DNA of 64,000 nucleotides from Chengkuizengella axinellae (GCF_030730905.1 NZ_JAVAMP010000019.1:1-64000), one strand, 5' to 3'; positions 26,703 through 35,479 are shown, counted from the first letter of the stretch. The notes: generated by a model not told the origin, from the letters alone. Numbers and translations are program-made.

Positions 26703-26849
26703 ATGAAAAGTTTAAGTGATAAACGTTTAATTGAATGTTACTTAGATGCAGTAAATTTTAAACTAGATCAAAACTTTATTTGTCTCCTGCATGAAGAAAT
26801 AAAAAATAGAAATATTGACATTCGTGAAGAGGAACAGGTTTTAAATTAA
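26703..26849 (+). CDS. sda: Sda-like sporulation checkpoint peptide, 48 aa
   Basis: ATG after an excellent GGAGG (26691-26695). The protein starts MKSLSDKRLIECYLDAVNFK and continues LDQNFICLLHEEIKNRN. This follows the B. subtilis Sda pattern ([37 protein letters not shown]): the same LSD-LIE-Y-A and FI-L-EI-R positions of its antiparallel helical hairpin. Sda binds the dimerisation domain of KinA and blocks entry into sporulation when replication is disturbed. In B. subtilis its promoter is DnaA-controlled; I see no DnaA box directly upstream here, but a cluster lies 9 kb away. A terminator follows. It is too short for standard gene-length cutoffs. Confidence 0.85.
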   Translation: MKSLSDKRLIECYLDAVNFKLDQNFICLLHEEIKNRNIDIREEEQVLN

Positions 26850-26890
26850 TTTTTGGTAGTTATACCAGCAAGGATATATCTCCCATAGAT

Positions 26891-26932
26891 GAAGATGGAG
26901 CGACTGAGGGAATCGCTTCATCTTCTTTTTTA
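26891..26932 (+). terminator. Terminator of the Sda-like gene
   Basis: GAAGATGGAGCGA (26891-26903) pairs with TCGCTTCATCTTC (26913-26925; one G-T wobble), loop of nine, followed by TTTTTTA. Confidence 0.85.
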
Positions 26933-26968
26933 TGTCCAAATTTTACATATAATAGATTCTTTGAAAAG

Positions 26969-26997
26969 ATGACAACACCCTTTGACTGCTATATAAT
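26969..26997 (+). promoter_or_regulatory. Promoter of ychF
   Basis: ATGACA (26969-26974), 17 bases, TATAAT (26992-26997), about 45 bases ahead of the ychF start. Confidence 0.5.
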
Positions 26998-27050
26998 AAT
27001 GGAAGTGATTTTTTCAGGTTGAGCGATAAATTTGAATGGAGTTGACATAA

Positions 27051-28148
27051 ATGGCTTTAAAAGCTGGAATTGTTGGGTTGCCCAATGTAGGGAAATCCAC
27101 ATTATTTAATGCAATAACACAAGCTGGTGCAGAATCAGCAAATTATCCTTTCTGTACGATTGATCCAAATGTGGGTGTAGTTGAAGTACCCGACGAAAGA
27201 TTAGTGAAGTTAACGGAGCTTGTAAATCCTAAAAAGGTGGTTCCTACTGCATTTGAATTTGTAGATATAGCAGGATTAGTCAAAGGAGCAAGTAAAGGTG
27301 AAGGTTTAGGGAATAAATTCCTTGCCAACATTCGTGAAGTAGATGCTATTGTGCATGTTGTCCGTTGCTTCCAAGATGAGAATATTACACATGTATCTGG
27401 TACGATTGATCCGATCAGTGATATAGAAACCATTAATTTGGAACTAATTTTAGCAGATATTGAATCTGTGGAACGAAAAATTGAACGTTCACGTAAAAAT
27501 ATGAAAGGCGGTAATAAGCAATATGCCGCTGAAGTAGAATGTTTAGAGAAGGTTAAAGCGGTACTGTATGAGGATAAACCAGCAAGAAGTTTAGAGCTGA
27601 CTGATGAGGAAAAAGTTGTACTTCGTGATCTTCATTTATTAACAATGAAACCCGTATTGTTTGCTACTAATGTAGGGGAAGATGAAGTAGGTCAGGAAGA
27701 CAATGAATATGTAACCAAAGTAAAAGAGTTGGCAGCTGAGGAAGGTGCCGAAGTAGTTGTTATTAGTGCTAAGGTTGAATCTGAAATTGCGGAGCTTGAA
27801 GGCGAAGATAAAGAGATGTTTTTAGAAGAGCTTGGTATAACAGAATCAGGATTAGATCGATTAATTAAAGCAGCTTATAAATTGTTAGGACTAGAAACTT
27901 ATTTTACAGCCGGTGAACAAGAGGTAAGAGCTTGGACTATTCGTCAAGGGACGAAAGCACCACAAGCGGCAGGTGTTATTCATACAGATTTTGAAAGAGG
28001 ATTTATTCGTGCTGAGGTCGTTGGTTATGAAGATTTAGTAGCTTGTGGATCTATGGGAGTAGCTCGAGAAAAAGGGTTGCTTGGTTTAGAAGGTAAAGAT
28101 TATGTTGTAAAAGATGGCGATATTATGCACTTTAGGTTTAATGTGTAA
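27051..28148 (+). CDS. ychF: Redox-regulated ribosome-associated ATPase YchF (Obg-like)
   Basis: 365-residue P-loop ATPase of the Obg family that prefers ATP to GTP and associates with ribosomes; in bacteria it is linked to stress response. G1 GLPNVGKST (residues 9-17) is at the N-terminus, G3 is DIAGLVKGASKGEGLGNKFL, a coiled-coil insert lies about residues 130-200, and the C-terminal TGS domain includes TYFTAGEQEVRAWTIRQGTKAPQAAGVIH. Length is standard. Start ATG 27051 follows GGAGTTGAC. It is followed 67 bases later by prfA. Confidence 0.96.
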   Translation: MALKAGIVGLPNVGKSTLFNAITQAGAESANYPFCTIDPNVGVVEVPDERLVKLTELVNPKKVVPTAFEFVDIAGLVKGASKGEGLGNKFLANIREVDAIVHVVRCFQDENITHVSGTIDPISDIETINLELILADIESVERKIERSRKNMKGGNKQYAAEVECLEKVKAVLYEDKPARSLELTDEEKVVLRDLHLLTMKPVLFATNVGEDEVGQEDNEYVTKVKELAAEEGAEVVVISAKVESEIAELEGEDKEMFLEELGITESGLDRLIKAAYKLLGLETYFTAGEQEVRAWTIRQGTKAPQAAGVIHTDFERGFIRAEVVGYEDLVACGSMGVAREKGLLGLEGKDYVVKDGDIMHFRFNV

Positions 28149-28215
28149 TTGACATCATAAATTCAATTTAATAAAATTTTTTAAGATATATATTTTGCAA
28201 GGAGGGGTGGACATT

Positions 28216-29286
28216 ATGCTAGATCGACTCCAGTCGTTGGCTGATCGTTATGAAAAATTAAGTGAATTATTATGTGATCCAGATGTAGCCAATGATGCGA
28301 AAAGATTAAGAGAATTGTCAAAAGAACAATCCGATTTACAAGAGGTGTATGAAGCATACACAGAATATAAATCTGTCATAGAACAATATGAAGACGCCAA
28401 GTCCATGTTGAATGAGAAGCTGGATGATGAGATGCGTGAATTAGTTAAAATGGAGCTTGATGAATCTTCAATCAGAAAGGAAGAACTTGAAGATAAGATT
28501 CAAATTCTTCTTCTACCTAAAGATCCTAATGATGATAAAAATGTCATTGTTGAAATTCGTGGTGCAGCAGGTGGAGACGAAGCGGCATTGTTTGCTGGTG
28601 ACCTTTATCGTATGTATACAAGATATGCTGACTTGCAGGGATGGAAAACGGAAATTTTAGAAGCGAATGTGAATGACTTAGGTGGATTTAAAGAGATTAT
28701 TTTTATGGTCAAAGGAAAAGGGGCTTATAGTAAGCTCAAGTTTGAGAGCGGTGCACACCGTGTCCAAAGAGTGCCGACAACAGAATCTGGTGGTCGTATT
28801 CATACCTCTACTGCAACTGTAGGTGTTTTGCCTGAAGCGGAAGAAGTTGAAATAGAGATCAATGATAATGATATTCGAGTAGACACTTTTTGTTCTAGTG
28901 GAGCAGGTGGACAATCGGTTAATACAACAAAATCTGCTGTCCGTGTAACACATGTGCCTACAGGGATTGTAGCAACATGTCAGGATGGAAAATCTCAAAA
29001 TTCTAATAAAGAAATGGCATTGCAAGTGTTAAGAGCAAGAATTTATGATAAAATCCAGCAGGAAGAGCAAGCTAAGTATGCGAATGAACGTAAAAGCAAG
29101 GTGGGTACAGGTGATCGAAGTGAAAGAATCCGCACTTATAACTTTCCTCAAAGTCGTGTAACAGATCATCGTATTGGTTTAACTTTGCATAAGCTGGATC
29201 AAGTATTATCTGGAGAAATAGAAGAAGTGATCGGTGCACTAACAGTGGAAGCACAAGCAGAATTAATGGAAAATGAGGAAGTTTAA
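28216..29286 (+). CDS. prfA: Peptide chain release factor 1
   Basis: RF1 reads UAA and UAG stop codons and triggers peptide release. Start at ATG 28216 after AAGGAGGGGTGG (the frame opens upstream at 28195 inside the ribosome site); 356 residues. It contains the anticodon-recognising PxT-type segment ([17 protein letters not shown]) and the catalytic [16 protein letters not shown] loop with the GGQ whose Gln is methylated by PrmC. The prmC gene follows with overlapping translation signals, a common and functional pairing. Confidence 0.97.
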   Translation: MLDRLQSLADRYEKLSELLCDPDVANDAKRLRELSKEQSDLQEVYEAYTEYKSVIEQYEDAKSMLNEKLDDEMRELVKMELDESSIRKEELEDKIQILLLPKDPNDDKNVIVEIRGAAGGDEAALFAGDLYRMYTRYADLQGWKTEILEANVNDLGGFKEIIFMVKGKGAYSKLKFESGAHRVQRVPTTESGGRIHTSTATVGVLPEAEEVEIEINDNDIRVDTFCSSGAGGQSVNTTKSAVRVTHVPTGIVATCQDGKSQNSNKEMALQVLRARIYDKIQQEEQAKYANERKSKVGTGDRSERIRTYNFPQSRVTDHRIGLTLHKLDQVLSGEIEEVIGALTVEAQAELMENEEV

Positions 29287-29287
29287 T

Positions 29288-30178
29288 ATGAACCAGCAAC
29301 TTACGGTTAGAGAAGCCTATCTGGAGGCTTCTTCTTTTTTAAATAAAACGAAGAATCAGAACACTCAAGATCCATCTCAAGTATGTAGATGGATGTTAGA
29401 AGCTTTATTTGAGTGGAAGCATAATGACTTTTTTTTACGTTGGAATGAACCATTTCCGATGGATAAAAGTGAACAATGGCAGGACATGTTAAACAGAAAA
29501 ACTGCAGGAGAACCTGTTCAATATATTATAGGTAGTCAAGAGTTTTATGGGTATAATTTTAAGGTTACTCCCTCAGTATTAATTCCAAGACCTGAGACAG
29601 AGATTCTAGTGGAAAAAATGATGCAGGAATGTAGACACATATGGCAGCATGGAGAGCCTATAATAGCAGACGTAGGTACGGGAAGCGGAATCATCCCCAC
29701 TACCTTGGCAATAAATAACCCTTCTTGGAAATTCATTGCAATTGACATATCAGATCAAGCCCTTCATATAGCAAAGGAAAACGCTCTAGCCCACGAAGTT
29801 AAGGAGCAGATTGAATTTGTGCAAGGTGATTTACTTGAACCTTTGATTGAAAGCAAACGTGAAATAGATGTGCTTATTTCTAATCCTCCTTATATCCCTT
29901 CTAAAGATATGCAGGAGCTTCAAACAGAAGTAAAGGATTTTGAACCATCCAATGCATTGGATGGAGGTACAGATGGTCTTTATTTTTATGAAAAAATGAT
30001 AAAGCAAATCAGTGAGCTTTCTAAAATCCCCAAAGTTGTTGGGTTTGAAGTTGGGCAGGGGCAAACAAAGGAAGTAGCAGCATGGTTAAAACAATTAAAT
30101 CAATGGAATGAAGTGTATATTGTAGATGATTTAGCGGGAATAGGAAGGCATGTCTTGGCTATCCGTGGTGAATTATAA
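29288..30178 (+). CDS. prmC: Release factor glutamine N5-methyltransferase PrmC
   Basis: Methylates the GGQ glutamine of RF1 and RF2 with SAM. I take ATG 29288, one base after the prfA stop, with GAGGAAG at the end of prfA as ribosome site; this gives 296 residues (an in-frame ATG at 29273 lies within prfA). N-terminal helical domain to about residue 85; motif I is ADVGTGSGIIPTTLA, and the catalytic NPPY motif is in DVLISNPPYIPSKDM. A SPEP/GG-like EPSNALDGGTDGL follows. Translationally coupled to prfA, its substrate gene. Confidence 0.95.
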   Translation: MNQQLTVREAYLEASSFLNKTKNQNTQDPSQVCRWMLEALFEWKHNDFFLRWNEPFPMDKSEQWQDMLNRKTAGEPVQYIIGSQEFYGYNFKVTPSVLIPRPETEILVEKMMQECRHIWQHGEPIIADVGTGSGIIPTTLAINNPSWKFIAIDISDQALHIAKENALAHEVKEQIEFVQGDLLEPLIESKREIDVLISNPPYIPSKDMQELQTEVKDFEPSNALDGGTDGLYFYEKMIKQISELSKIPKVVGFEVGQGQTKEVAAWLKQLNQWNEVYIVDDLAGIGRHVLAIRGEL

Positions 30179-30220
30179 AAGTTGTTAATTGTCAAAGTAT
30201 GATTTGATCATATTTTTCAG

Positions 30221-30274
30221 ACATCTCTAAACGATTGGTTTTGAGTCAATGAGATTTGAGATGTTTTTTCTTTT
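30221..30274 (+). terminator. Probable terminator of prmC, overlapping the exporter's 3' end
   Basis: ACATCTC-(T)-AAA (30221-30231) pairs with TTT-GAGATGT (30255-30264), followed by TTTTTCTTTT. The stem has one bulged base and a long loop, and overlaps the last codons of the convergent transporter gene. Confidence 0.5.
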
Positions 30275-31174
30275 AGTTTTATTTGCAGTGGATATATAAA
30301 CACCTAGGATAACAAAAGCGATACCAACAAGTTGAGGCCATGTAAAAGTCTCTCCATAAAAAAGTACAGTGCTCCAGCTTGCATGAATAGGTACAAAACT
30401 CATATAGAGACCTGATTTAGAAGCTCCAATCACACTGATGCCTTTATTCCATATGAAAAAACCAATGACTGTAGCTAAAATGCTCATATACATCAATTCA
30501 ATCCAGGATTGGATTGAAAGACCTGGAACATAAACCCAACCCCCTTCAAATAAAGACCAAATGGTCAGCATCAAAGATCCGATTAACATAGTAACGGTAG
30601 TTGTAAGTACAGGAGAGACTTCTTTCATTACTACCTTACCTACTAGACTTTGAGTAACCCAACAAATCAAGCCACAGAGGAATAGTAAGTCTCCAGTATT
30701 AAAAGAGAGGGAGAGTAAGGTTTGGATAGATCCTTTTAAAATGACAATAACTACCCCAATGAAAGCCAGCACCAATCCATATCCTAATTTTTTACTCCAA
30801 GATTCATTTAATAATAATACCGCCCCAAGAGTTATAAATGCAGGGGATGTAGACATAATTAAAGATCCGTTAATTGCAGAGGTATATTTTAATCCAATAA
30901 AGAAAAAAACATTATAAAGAAAGATTCCTGTCATTGCCATGACTAGTAAACCAATCCAATGTTTTTTTAATAGTTTTAAATTCCATTCAAAGCGAAAGGT
31001 GACGAGGATCAACAAAATCAAACTAGCTAATCCAAATCGAATGGTTGCCGCTGTTATGGGAGGGATTTCCGTGACAACATGTTTAGTTGCAGCAAAAGAA
31101 CCTCCCCAAAATAAAGGAACGAGTAATAGTAATAAATATATGCCTATATTTTTTGATTTCGGTGAAGCTTGCAT
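30227..31174 (-). CDS. EamA/DMT-family transporter
   Basis: 315-residue integral membrane protein with ten predicted helices in two EamA repeats (about residues 12-140 and 155-290). The N-terminal PLFWGGSFAATKHVVTEIPPITAATIRFGLA motif is typical of 10-TM drug/metabolite exporters of the RhaT/YdcZ-YcxC kind. ATG 31174 follows AGGAGTG. It is the last gene of a three-gene minus-strand unit with a racemase and a GntR regulator, so an amino acid or related metabolite is a plausible export substrate, though not shown by sequence. Confidence 0.9.
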   Translation of the reverse strand: MQASPKSKNIGIYLLLLLVPLFWGGSFAATKHVVTEIPPITAATIRFGLASLILLILVTFRFEWNLKLLKKHWIGLLVMAMTGIFLYNVFFFIGLKYTSAINGSLIMSTSPAFITLGAVLLLNESWSKKLGYGLVLAFIGVVIVILKGSIQTLLSLSFNTGDLLFLCGLICWVTQSLVGKVVMKEVSPVLTTTVTMLIGSLMLTIWSLFEGGWVYVPGLSIQSWIELMYMSILATVIGFFIWNKGISVIGASKSGLYMSFVPIHASWSTVLFYGETFTWPQLVGIAFVILGVYISTANKTKRKNISNLIDSKPIV

Positions 31175-31228
31175 TTTATATCACTCCTAATTACAAACTT
31201 TATGTGACAGCTCAGAACGTGATTAAAT

Positions 31229-31924
31229 CTATTTTTCAAGGGCAATATCTGCAGATTTTATGGCATGTATTTTAGTTGTGTCAAAAACTGGAACATGTAT
31301 ATCCTCTTCATTTACTAACATAGTGATTTCAGTACATCCAAGAATGATTCCTTCCGCACCGTTGTTAATCAGCTTTTCAATGATTTCTAAGTACTGTTTT
31401 TTTGAGTTTTCATGTACCTTTCCTAAGCAAAGTTCATCGTAAATAATATCATGAACAATTTTTCTGTCCGTATCATTTGGTGTTAGCACTTCCAAATCAT
31501 AATTGGATTGTAGTTTACCTTTATAGAAATCATGTTCCATTGTAAAATTAGTTGCTAATAAACCTACTCTTTTTAAAGCTTTTGCCTGAATTTGTTGACC
31601 TGTTAAATCTGCAATGTGCAATAAAGGAATTGAAATAGCGTCCTGAACTTCAGTAGCCATTTTGTGCATTGTATTCGTACATATGACTATGAAGTCTGCT
31701 CCTCCTTTCTCCAATTGTTTAGCAGCATTGATAATCTCCTCTGTGGCCTCATCCCATTTACCTTCGTATTGCAGATTTTTAATCACTTCAAAATCTACAG
31801 AATACATCAAGCTTTTTGCAGAATGAAGACCACCTAACTTTTCTTTGACTCTTTCGTTTATTAGCTTGTAATAAATAGCAGATGATTCCCAACTCATCCC
31901 ACCAAGTAATCCAATCGTTTTCAT
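31229..31924 (-). CDS. Aspartate/glutamate racemase family protein
   Basis: 231 residues of the cofactor-independent Asp/Glu racemase superfamily. The N-terminal IGLLGGMSWESSAIYYK signature is characteristic of the aspartate racemase branch. Two catalytic cysteines lie in ICTNTMHKM (Cys82) and LGCTEITML (Cys197), as required for two-base proton exchange. Start ATG 31924 follows AGGAGG. It lies between a GntR regulator and a transporter on the same strand, 54 and 62 bases apart, consistent with one operon for D-amino acid or related metabolism. Exact substrate is unknown. Confidence 0.9.
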   Translation of the reverse strand: MKTIGLLGGMSWESSAIYYKLINERVKEKLGGLHSAKSLMYSVDFEVIKNLQYEGKWDEATEEIINAAKQLEKGGADFIVICTNTMHKMATEVQDAISIPLLHIADLTGQQIQAKALKRVGLLATNFTMEHDFYKGKLQSNYDLEVLTPNDTDRKIVHDIIYDELCLGKVHENSKKQYLEIIEKLINNGAEGIILGCTEITMLVNEEDIHVPVFDTTKIHAIKSADIALEK

Positions 31925-31986
31925 TTGATATCCTCCTGTTTATGAATTTGCTCTTTTTACAAAAAAAGATAGAAAATTAGAATAAA

Positions 31987-32673
31987 TTACTCACCACGTT
32001 CTTGTTGTTCCATTAATCTATAAACATTTTTTAAAGGTCCAATCCAGTTTTGCTTCATAATGATGGCTGCTTTTTCCTTATCATGTTCAAGAAAGGCTTG
32101 AATGAGTAATCTGTGTTCATGAATAGAATCTTCTTTGGATACGATTTCTTGTGTCAAAAATAAATATTTTAATCGACGGACGTGAAGGTCCAATATAGAA
32201 CAAAAATGTGAAATGTATGAGTTATCTGCTAATTCAATAATTAAATTATGAAATTGTTCATCTGTTTCCATCGCTTTATAAGGCTCATTTAATTGAATCG
32301 CCAACTCAAACTGATGATTAATTTCTTTTAGCTGTTCAATTTTCTCGGATGGGATAGTTTCCGCTACTTCTTCTGCTGCTAGTGCATGCAGAGTTGCAAG
32401 AGGGGGGTATATCTTTGTCACATCCTCTTTAGTAATGGTAGTTACTTTGGTTTCTTTTCCTGGGTGCATCTCGATTAGTCCTTGTGTTTCTAACAGCAAA
32501 AGAGCTTCTCTAACAGGTGTACGGCTAATGCCTAATGCTTCTGAAATTTCTGCATCATAAATTTTTTCACCAGGTTCAAGTGTTCCTTCTATGATCCATC
32601 TTTGTATTTGATTTAATGCCCTTTCTTTAGCTGTAATTCTTGATGGTGAAGTAAACCCTTTAGGTATTGGCAT
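31987..32673 (-). CDS. GntR-family transcriptional regulator (FadR subfamily, FCD domain)
   Basis: 228 residues: an N-terminal winged helix (about 12-78, with GEKIYDAEISEALGISRTPVREALLLLETQGLIEMHPG) and a C-terminal all-helical FCD ligand domain (about 90-215, with metal-binding type Asp and His residues in ETDEQFHNLIIELAD and HEHRLLIQAFLEHD). It heads the operon with the racemase and exporter. A large inverted repeat lies 85-115 bases upstream of its start, so auto-regulation of the operon is likely, relieved by a small effector that may be the racemase substrate. Confidence 0.92.
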   Translation of the reverse strand: MPIPKGFTSPSRITAKERALNQIQRWIIEGTLEPGEKIYDAEISEALGISRTPVREALLLLETQGLIEMHPGKETKVTTITKEDVTKIYPPLATLHALAAEEVAETIPSEKIEQLKEINHQFELAIQLNEPYKAMETDEQFHNLIIELADNSYISHFCSILDLHVRRLKYLFLTQEIVSKEDSIHEHRLLIQAFLEHDKEKAAIIMKQNWIGPLKNVYRLMEQQERGE

Positions 32674-32756
32674 GAATATACACGTCCTTTTTATTTAGAT
32701 AAAAGTAAGTAAAGTACTTGAATATTGCATTTTTTTCATTTACATGGTTAATCTTC

Positions 32757-32786
32757 TATATGTATGCAATATATCGCATACATATA
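32757..32786. promoter_or_regulatory. Operator candidate for the GntR regulator
   Basis: Perfect 11-base arms TATATGTATGC (32757-32767) and GCATACATATA (32776-32786) around an 8-base spacer. The GTATGC...GCATAC core resembles GntR/FadR sites. It is in the 335-base divergent gap between the GntR gene and spoIIR. Confidence 0.65.
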
Positions 32787-32946
32787 TCAAAGTCAATATC
32801 CATAAACTGAAAATTTTAGTGAGACTAAAACCAATTATCATAATTAGCAAGTCTTTACGAAATGAATTATTCGACATTTTCTCAAAACGTCACGTCACTA
32901 ATTAGATTTTTAGTTAATTGATAACTTAATATATTAAGATTAGTAG

Positions 32947-32976
32947 GTTTAGCTATTCTATTAAATGGACAAACTG
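32947..32976 (+). promoter_or_regulatory. Possible sigma-F promoter of spoIIR
   Basis: GTTTA (32947-32951), 15 bases, then GGACAAACTG (32967-32976) follows the remembered sigma-F pattern (GYWTA, about N15, GGNNANAHTR). spoIIR is transcribed in the forespore by sigma-F in B. subtilis, which makes the match meaningful. Confidence 0.5.
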
Positions 32977-33008
32977 TTGATAGATTATATTAAGAGGAGT
33001 GACTTCCG

Positions 33009-33668
33009 ATGTTAAAGCCCTCAAAATGGAAATCATATTTTTATCTTAGTTTTGTCCTTATCCTACTACTAATGAATTGGGAGTATCAGCAGGCTCATGC
33101 CACGTTAATTGAAAATACAATTCCAGAGGAATCTATACGATTGAGAATTTTGGCAAATTCAGATTCTCCTCGTGATCAATGGATCAAAGGGGAAATTAGA
33201 AATGAAATCGTAAAATATATGAATGACTGGGTTGCACAACCTGATCAAATTACGGATGCTAGAGAGATGGTATCTTCCCATATGAATCAATTAGAAGCAC
33301 TGGTAGGAAAGGTGTTGAAGGATCATGGGTTTGATGAATCTTATACAGTTGAACTTGGATCATTTGAATTTCCAACCAAAATGTATGGGAACAAAGTATA
33401 TCCTGCAGGTTTATACGAAGCACTTCGAGTTGTAGTTGGAGAAGGTAATGGTCAAAATTGGTGGTGTGTTCTTTTTCCTCCTTTATGTTTTGTTGATGCT
33501 ACAACAGGGGAAGCTATAGCACAAGAAGAGATTCAGGAAGATATTAAAAACAAACAAGATGGGGAATTAGTCACTGACCAAGAATTAGCGGAAAAACCAG
33601 AGGCTCGTTTTTTTCTATGGGATTTAATTGTAAGTATAACAACATCAATTAAAGGTGCATTTGCTTAA
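33009..33668 (+). CDS. spoIIR: Stage II sporulation protein R
   Basis: Forespore-made secreted signal that activates the SpoIIGA protease in the septal membrane, leading to pro-sigma-E cleavage in the mother cell. 219 residues with an N-terminal signal/membrane segment (10-31) and the diagnostic IPEESIRLRILANSDSPRDQWIKGEIRN and WWCVLFPPLCFVD blocks. A membrane-proximal C-terminal hydrophobic stretch is present. ATG follows AAGAGGAGTG. Its place between prmC and ywlC is the Bacillus order, interrupted by the racemase operon. Strong evidence that the organism forms endospores. Confidence 0.95.
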   Translation: MLKPSKWKSYFYLSFVLILLLMNWEYQQAHATLIENTIPEESIRLRILANSDSPRDQWIKGEIRNEIVKYMNDWVAQPDQITDAREMVSSHMNQLEALVGKVLKDHGFDESYTVELGSFEFPTKMYGNKVYPAGLYEALRVVVGEGNGQNWWCVLFPPLCFVDATTGEAIAQEEIQEDIKNKQDGELVTDQELAEKPEARFFLWDLIVSITTSIKGAFA

Positions 33669-33730
33669 ATCATAGAATACAAAGTATAATTTTATATATT
33701 ATATTTACATGACTAGAGGACATTATAAAC

Positions 33731-34810
33731 ATGGATACAATGTATTGGGAATTAAGCGAAGATACTAAAAAAAACAATGAATTTATTCAAAAAGCTGCAT
33801 TCGAGATTCGAAAAGGGAATGTCATCGGCTTTCCGACAGAAACGGTTTACGGGTTAGGCGCAGATGCAACCTCAACAGAAGCCGTAAGTAACATTTTTAA
33901 TGCTAAGGGTAGACCATCAGATAATCCCCTTATCGTACATATTTCAAATAAAGGCCAATTACAAGATTTAGTTGATTCAATTAGCGAAACGACAAACCTC
34001 ATCATGGACCGTTTCTGGCCTGGACCTTTAACCATTATTTTTCCTATAAAAAAGGACTCCAATCTTTCTGAGAAAGTTACCGCAGGATTGGATACAGTCG
34101 CTGTAAGAATGCCGAATCATCCAATTGCCTTGAGTTTAATAAAAGAAGCAGGTTGTCCCATTGCAGCACCTAGCGCCAATCGTTCAGGGAAACCAAGTCC
34201 AACCGAGGCGAAGCATGTTAAGGAAGACTTGGATGGTCGTATTAGAGGGCTGATTGATGGGGGAGCAACTGGTGTTGGGATAGAATCAACAGTCATTCAA
34301 ATAAAGGATGACAATATTTATATTCTACGTCCAGGAAGTATTACAGAATCGCAATTACAAGAGATCACTCCTTCAGTTGAGTTTTCATATGAGAGAGAGA
34401 ACAGCAATCAGGGAAATACTTCATATGATGAACAAACACCCATTTCTCCTGGAGTGAAATACAAACATTATGCTCCGAATGGCTCGTTAACCATTATAAA
34501 AGGCAATGAAGAGAAAAAAGTGAAAAAATGTATTCAAATTGGGGTTAACGAAGCAATAGAACGTGGTGAAAAAACAGGCGTTCTAACATTTACTGAAAAT
34601 AAATCAGAATATAATGCAGATGTTGTTCTAACCTATGGAAGTAGAAATCGAATAGATGAAACAGCGCATGAACTTTACGCAGCCTTAAGGTTGTTTGATG
34701 AAAAAAAAGTGACGTCAATATTTGCTGAGGCTTGTTCTGAGGAAGGAATGGGATTAGCTGTCATGAATCGTTTAAAGAAAGCTGCTGGCAATCAGGTGGT
34801 ACAAGTATAG
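33731..34810 (+). CDS. ywlC: L-threonylcarbamoyladenylate synthase (Sua5/YwlC)
   Basis: First enzyme of t6A37 tRNA modification: joins threonine, bicarbonate and ATP into threonylcarbamoyl-AMP. 359 residues, the long Sua5 form. The YrdC domain (about 14-205) has the KxR...SxN-type sites KGRPSDNPLIVHI and SANRSGKPSPTEA, and the linker PGVKYKHYAPNGSLTII leads into the C-terminal Sua5 domain (about 240-355). ATG 33731 follows TAGAGGAC. It stands between spoIIR and mntP, as in Bacillus. Confidence 0.95.
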   Translation: MDTMYWELSEDTKKNNEFIQKAAFEIRKGNVIGFPTETVYGLGADATSTEAVSNIFNAKGRPSDNPLIVHISNKGQLQDLVDSISETTNLIMDRFWPGPLTIIFPIKKDSNLSEKVTAGLDTVAVRMPNHPIALSLIKEAGCPIAAPSANRSGKPSPTEAKHVKEDLDGRIRGLIDGGATGVGIESTVIQIKDDNIYILRPGSITESQLQEITPSVEFSYERENSNQGNTSYDEQTPISPGVKYKHYAPNGSLTIIKGNEEKKVKKCIQIGVNEAIERGEKTGVLTFTENKSEYNADVVLTYGSRNRIDETAHELYAALRLFDEKKVTSIFAEACSEEGMGLAVMNRLKKAAGNQVVQV

Positions 34811-34848
34811 CATGTTTCACTTCGTGTTCGCATATTCTTAAAGAAGTT

Positions 34849-34880
34849 GTTCAAAAAGTATGCAAATGAACTTTTTGAAC
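34849..34880 (+). other. Perfect hairpin in the mntP leader
   Basis: GTTCAAAAAGT (34849-34859) pairs perfectly with ACTTTTTGAAC (34870-34880) around a 10-base loop, 40 bases ahead of the mntP start. No T-run follows, so it is not a usual terminator. I looked for the Mn2+ yybP-ykoY riboswitch, common for mntP, and could not see it. Confidence 0.45.
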
Positions 34881-34918
34881 ACGTACTTGAGAAGAAAAGT
34901 GGACATGGGGGAGATCAG

Positions 34919-35479
34919 ATGTCAGCCATTTCATTTGAATTGGGCCAATTCATTACAATCCTAATTATGGCTATTGCTTTAGGGATGGATGCCTTTTCTT
35001 TAGGAGTAGGTATCGGAATGAGGGGAATTCGTTTATTAGATATTATGAAAATCAGCATCATTGTTGGTTTTTTTCATATTATGATGCCACTTATGGGAAT
35101 GTTTACGGGTAAATATGTTAGCACTATTCTAGGAGATGTAGCATTAATTGCTGGTGGGATTCTTCTTGTATTATTGGGTTTGCATATGGTATACAGTTCT
35201 ATTAGGGGAGAGCATGCACAACCTTTTGATCATAGTACGTTATTGGGATTGATCATATTTTCTTTAAGTGTCAGCATCGATTCATTTTCAGTAGGAGTTT
35301 CTTTAGGGTTATTTTCTACCGATATCATATTAACCGTATTGTTATTTGGTTTATTCGGGGGAACGTTATCTATATTAGGTTTATTATTAGGAAGATCCAT
35401 CTCTCTAAGTTTAGGTGAATATGGAGAGGCAATTGGTGGTATTATTTTATTAGTATTTGGGATTAAGTTTTTAATATAA
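34919..35479 (+). CDS. mntP: Manganese efflux pump MntP
   Basis: 186-residue six-helix membrane protein of the MntP family, exporting Mn2+. Start at ATG 34919 after GGGGGAG (34907-34913); the frame is open back to 34847 but lacks a ribosome site. The two family repeats each have the acidic metal-binding motif: ALGMDAFSLGVGIGMRG (about residues 22-38) and SLSVSIDSFSVGVSLGL (about 115-130). It precedes ywlE by 36 bases. A perfect hairpin occurs in its leader. Confidence 0.93.
   Translation: MSAISFELGQFITILIMAIALGMDAFSLGVGIGMRGIRLLDIMKISIIVGFFHIMMPLMGMFTGKYVSTILGDVALIAGGILLVLLGLHMVYSSIRGEHAQPFDHSTLLGLIIFSLSVSIDSFSVGVSLGLFSTDIILTVLLFGLFGGTLSILGLLLGRSISLSLGEYGEAIGGIILLVFGIKFLI

Noticed and set aside
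34811-34918. yybP-ykoY manganese riboswitch upstream of mntP
   Set aside because: I could not find its conserved loop sequences; only a simple perfect hairpin is present.
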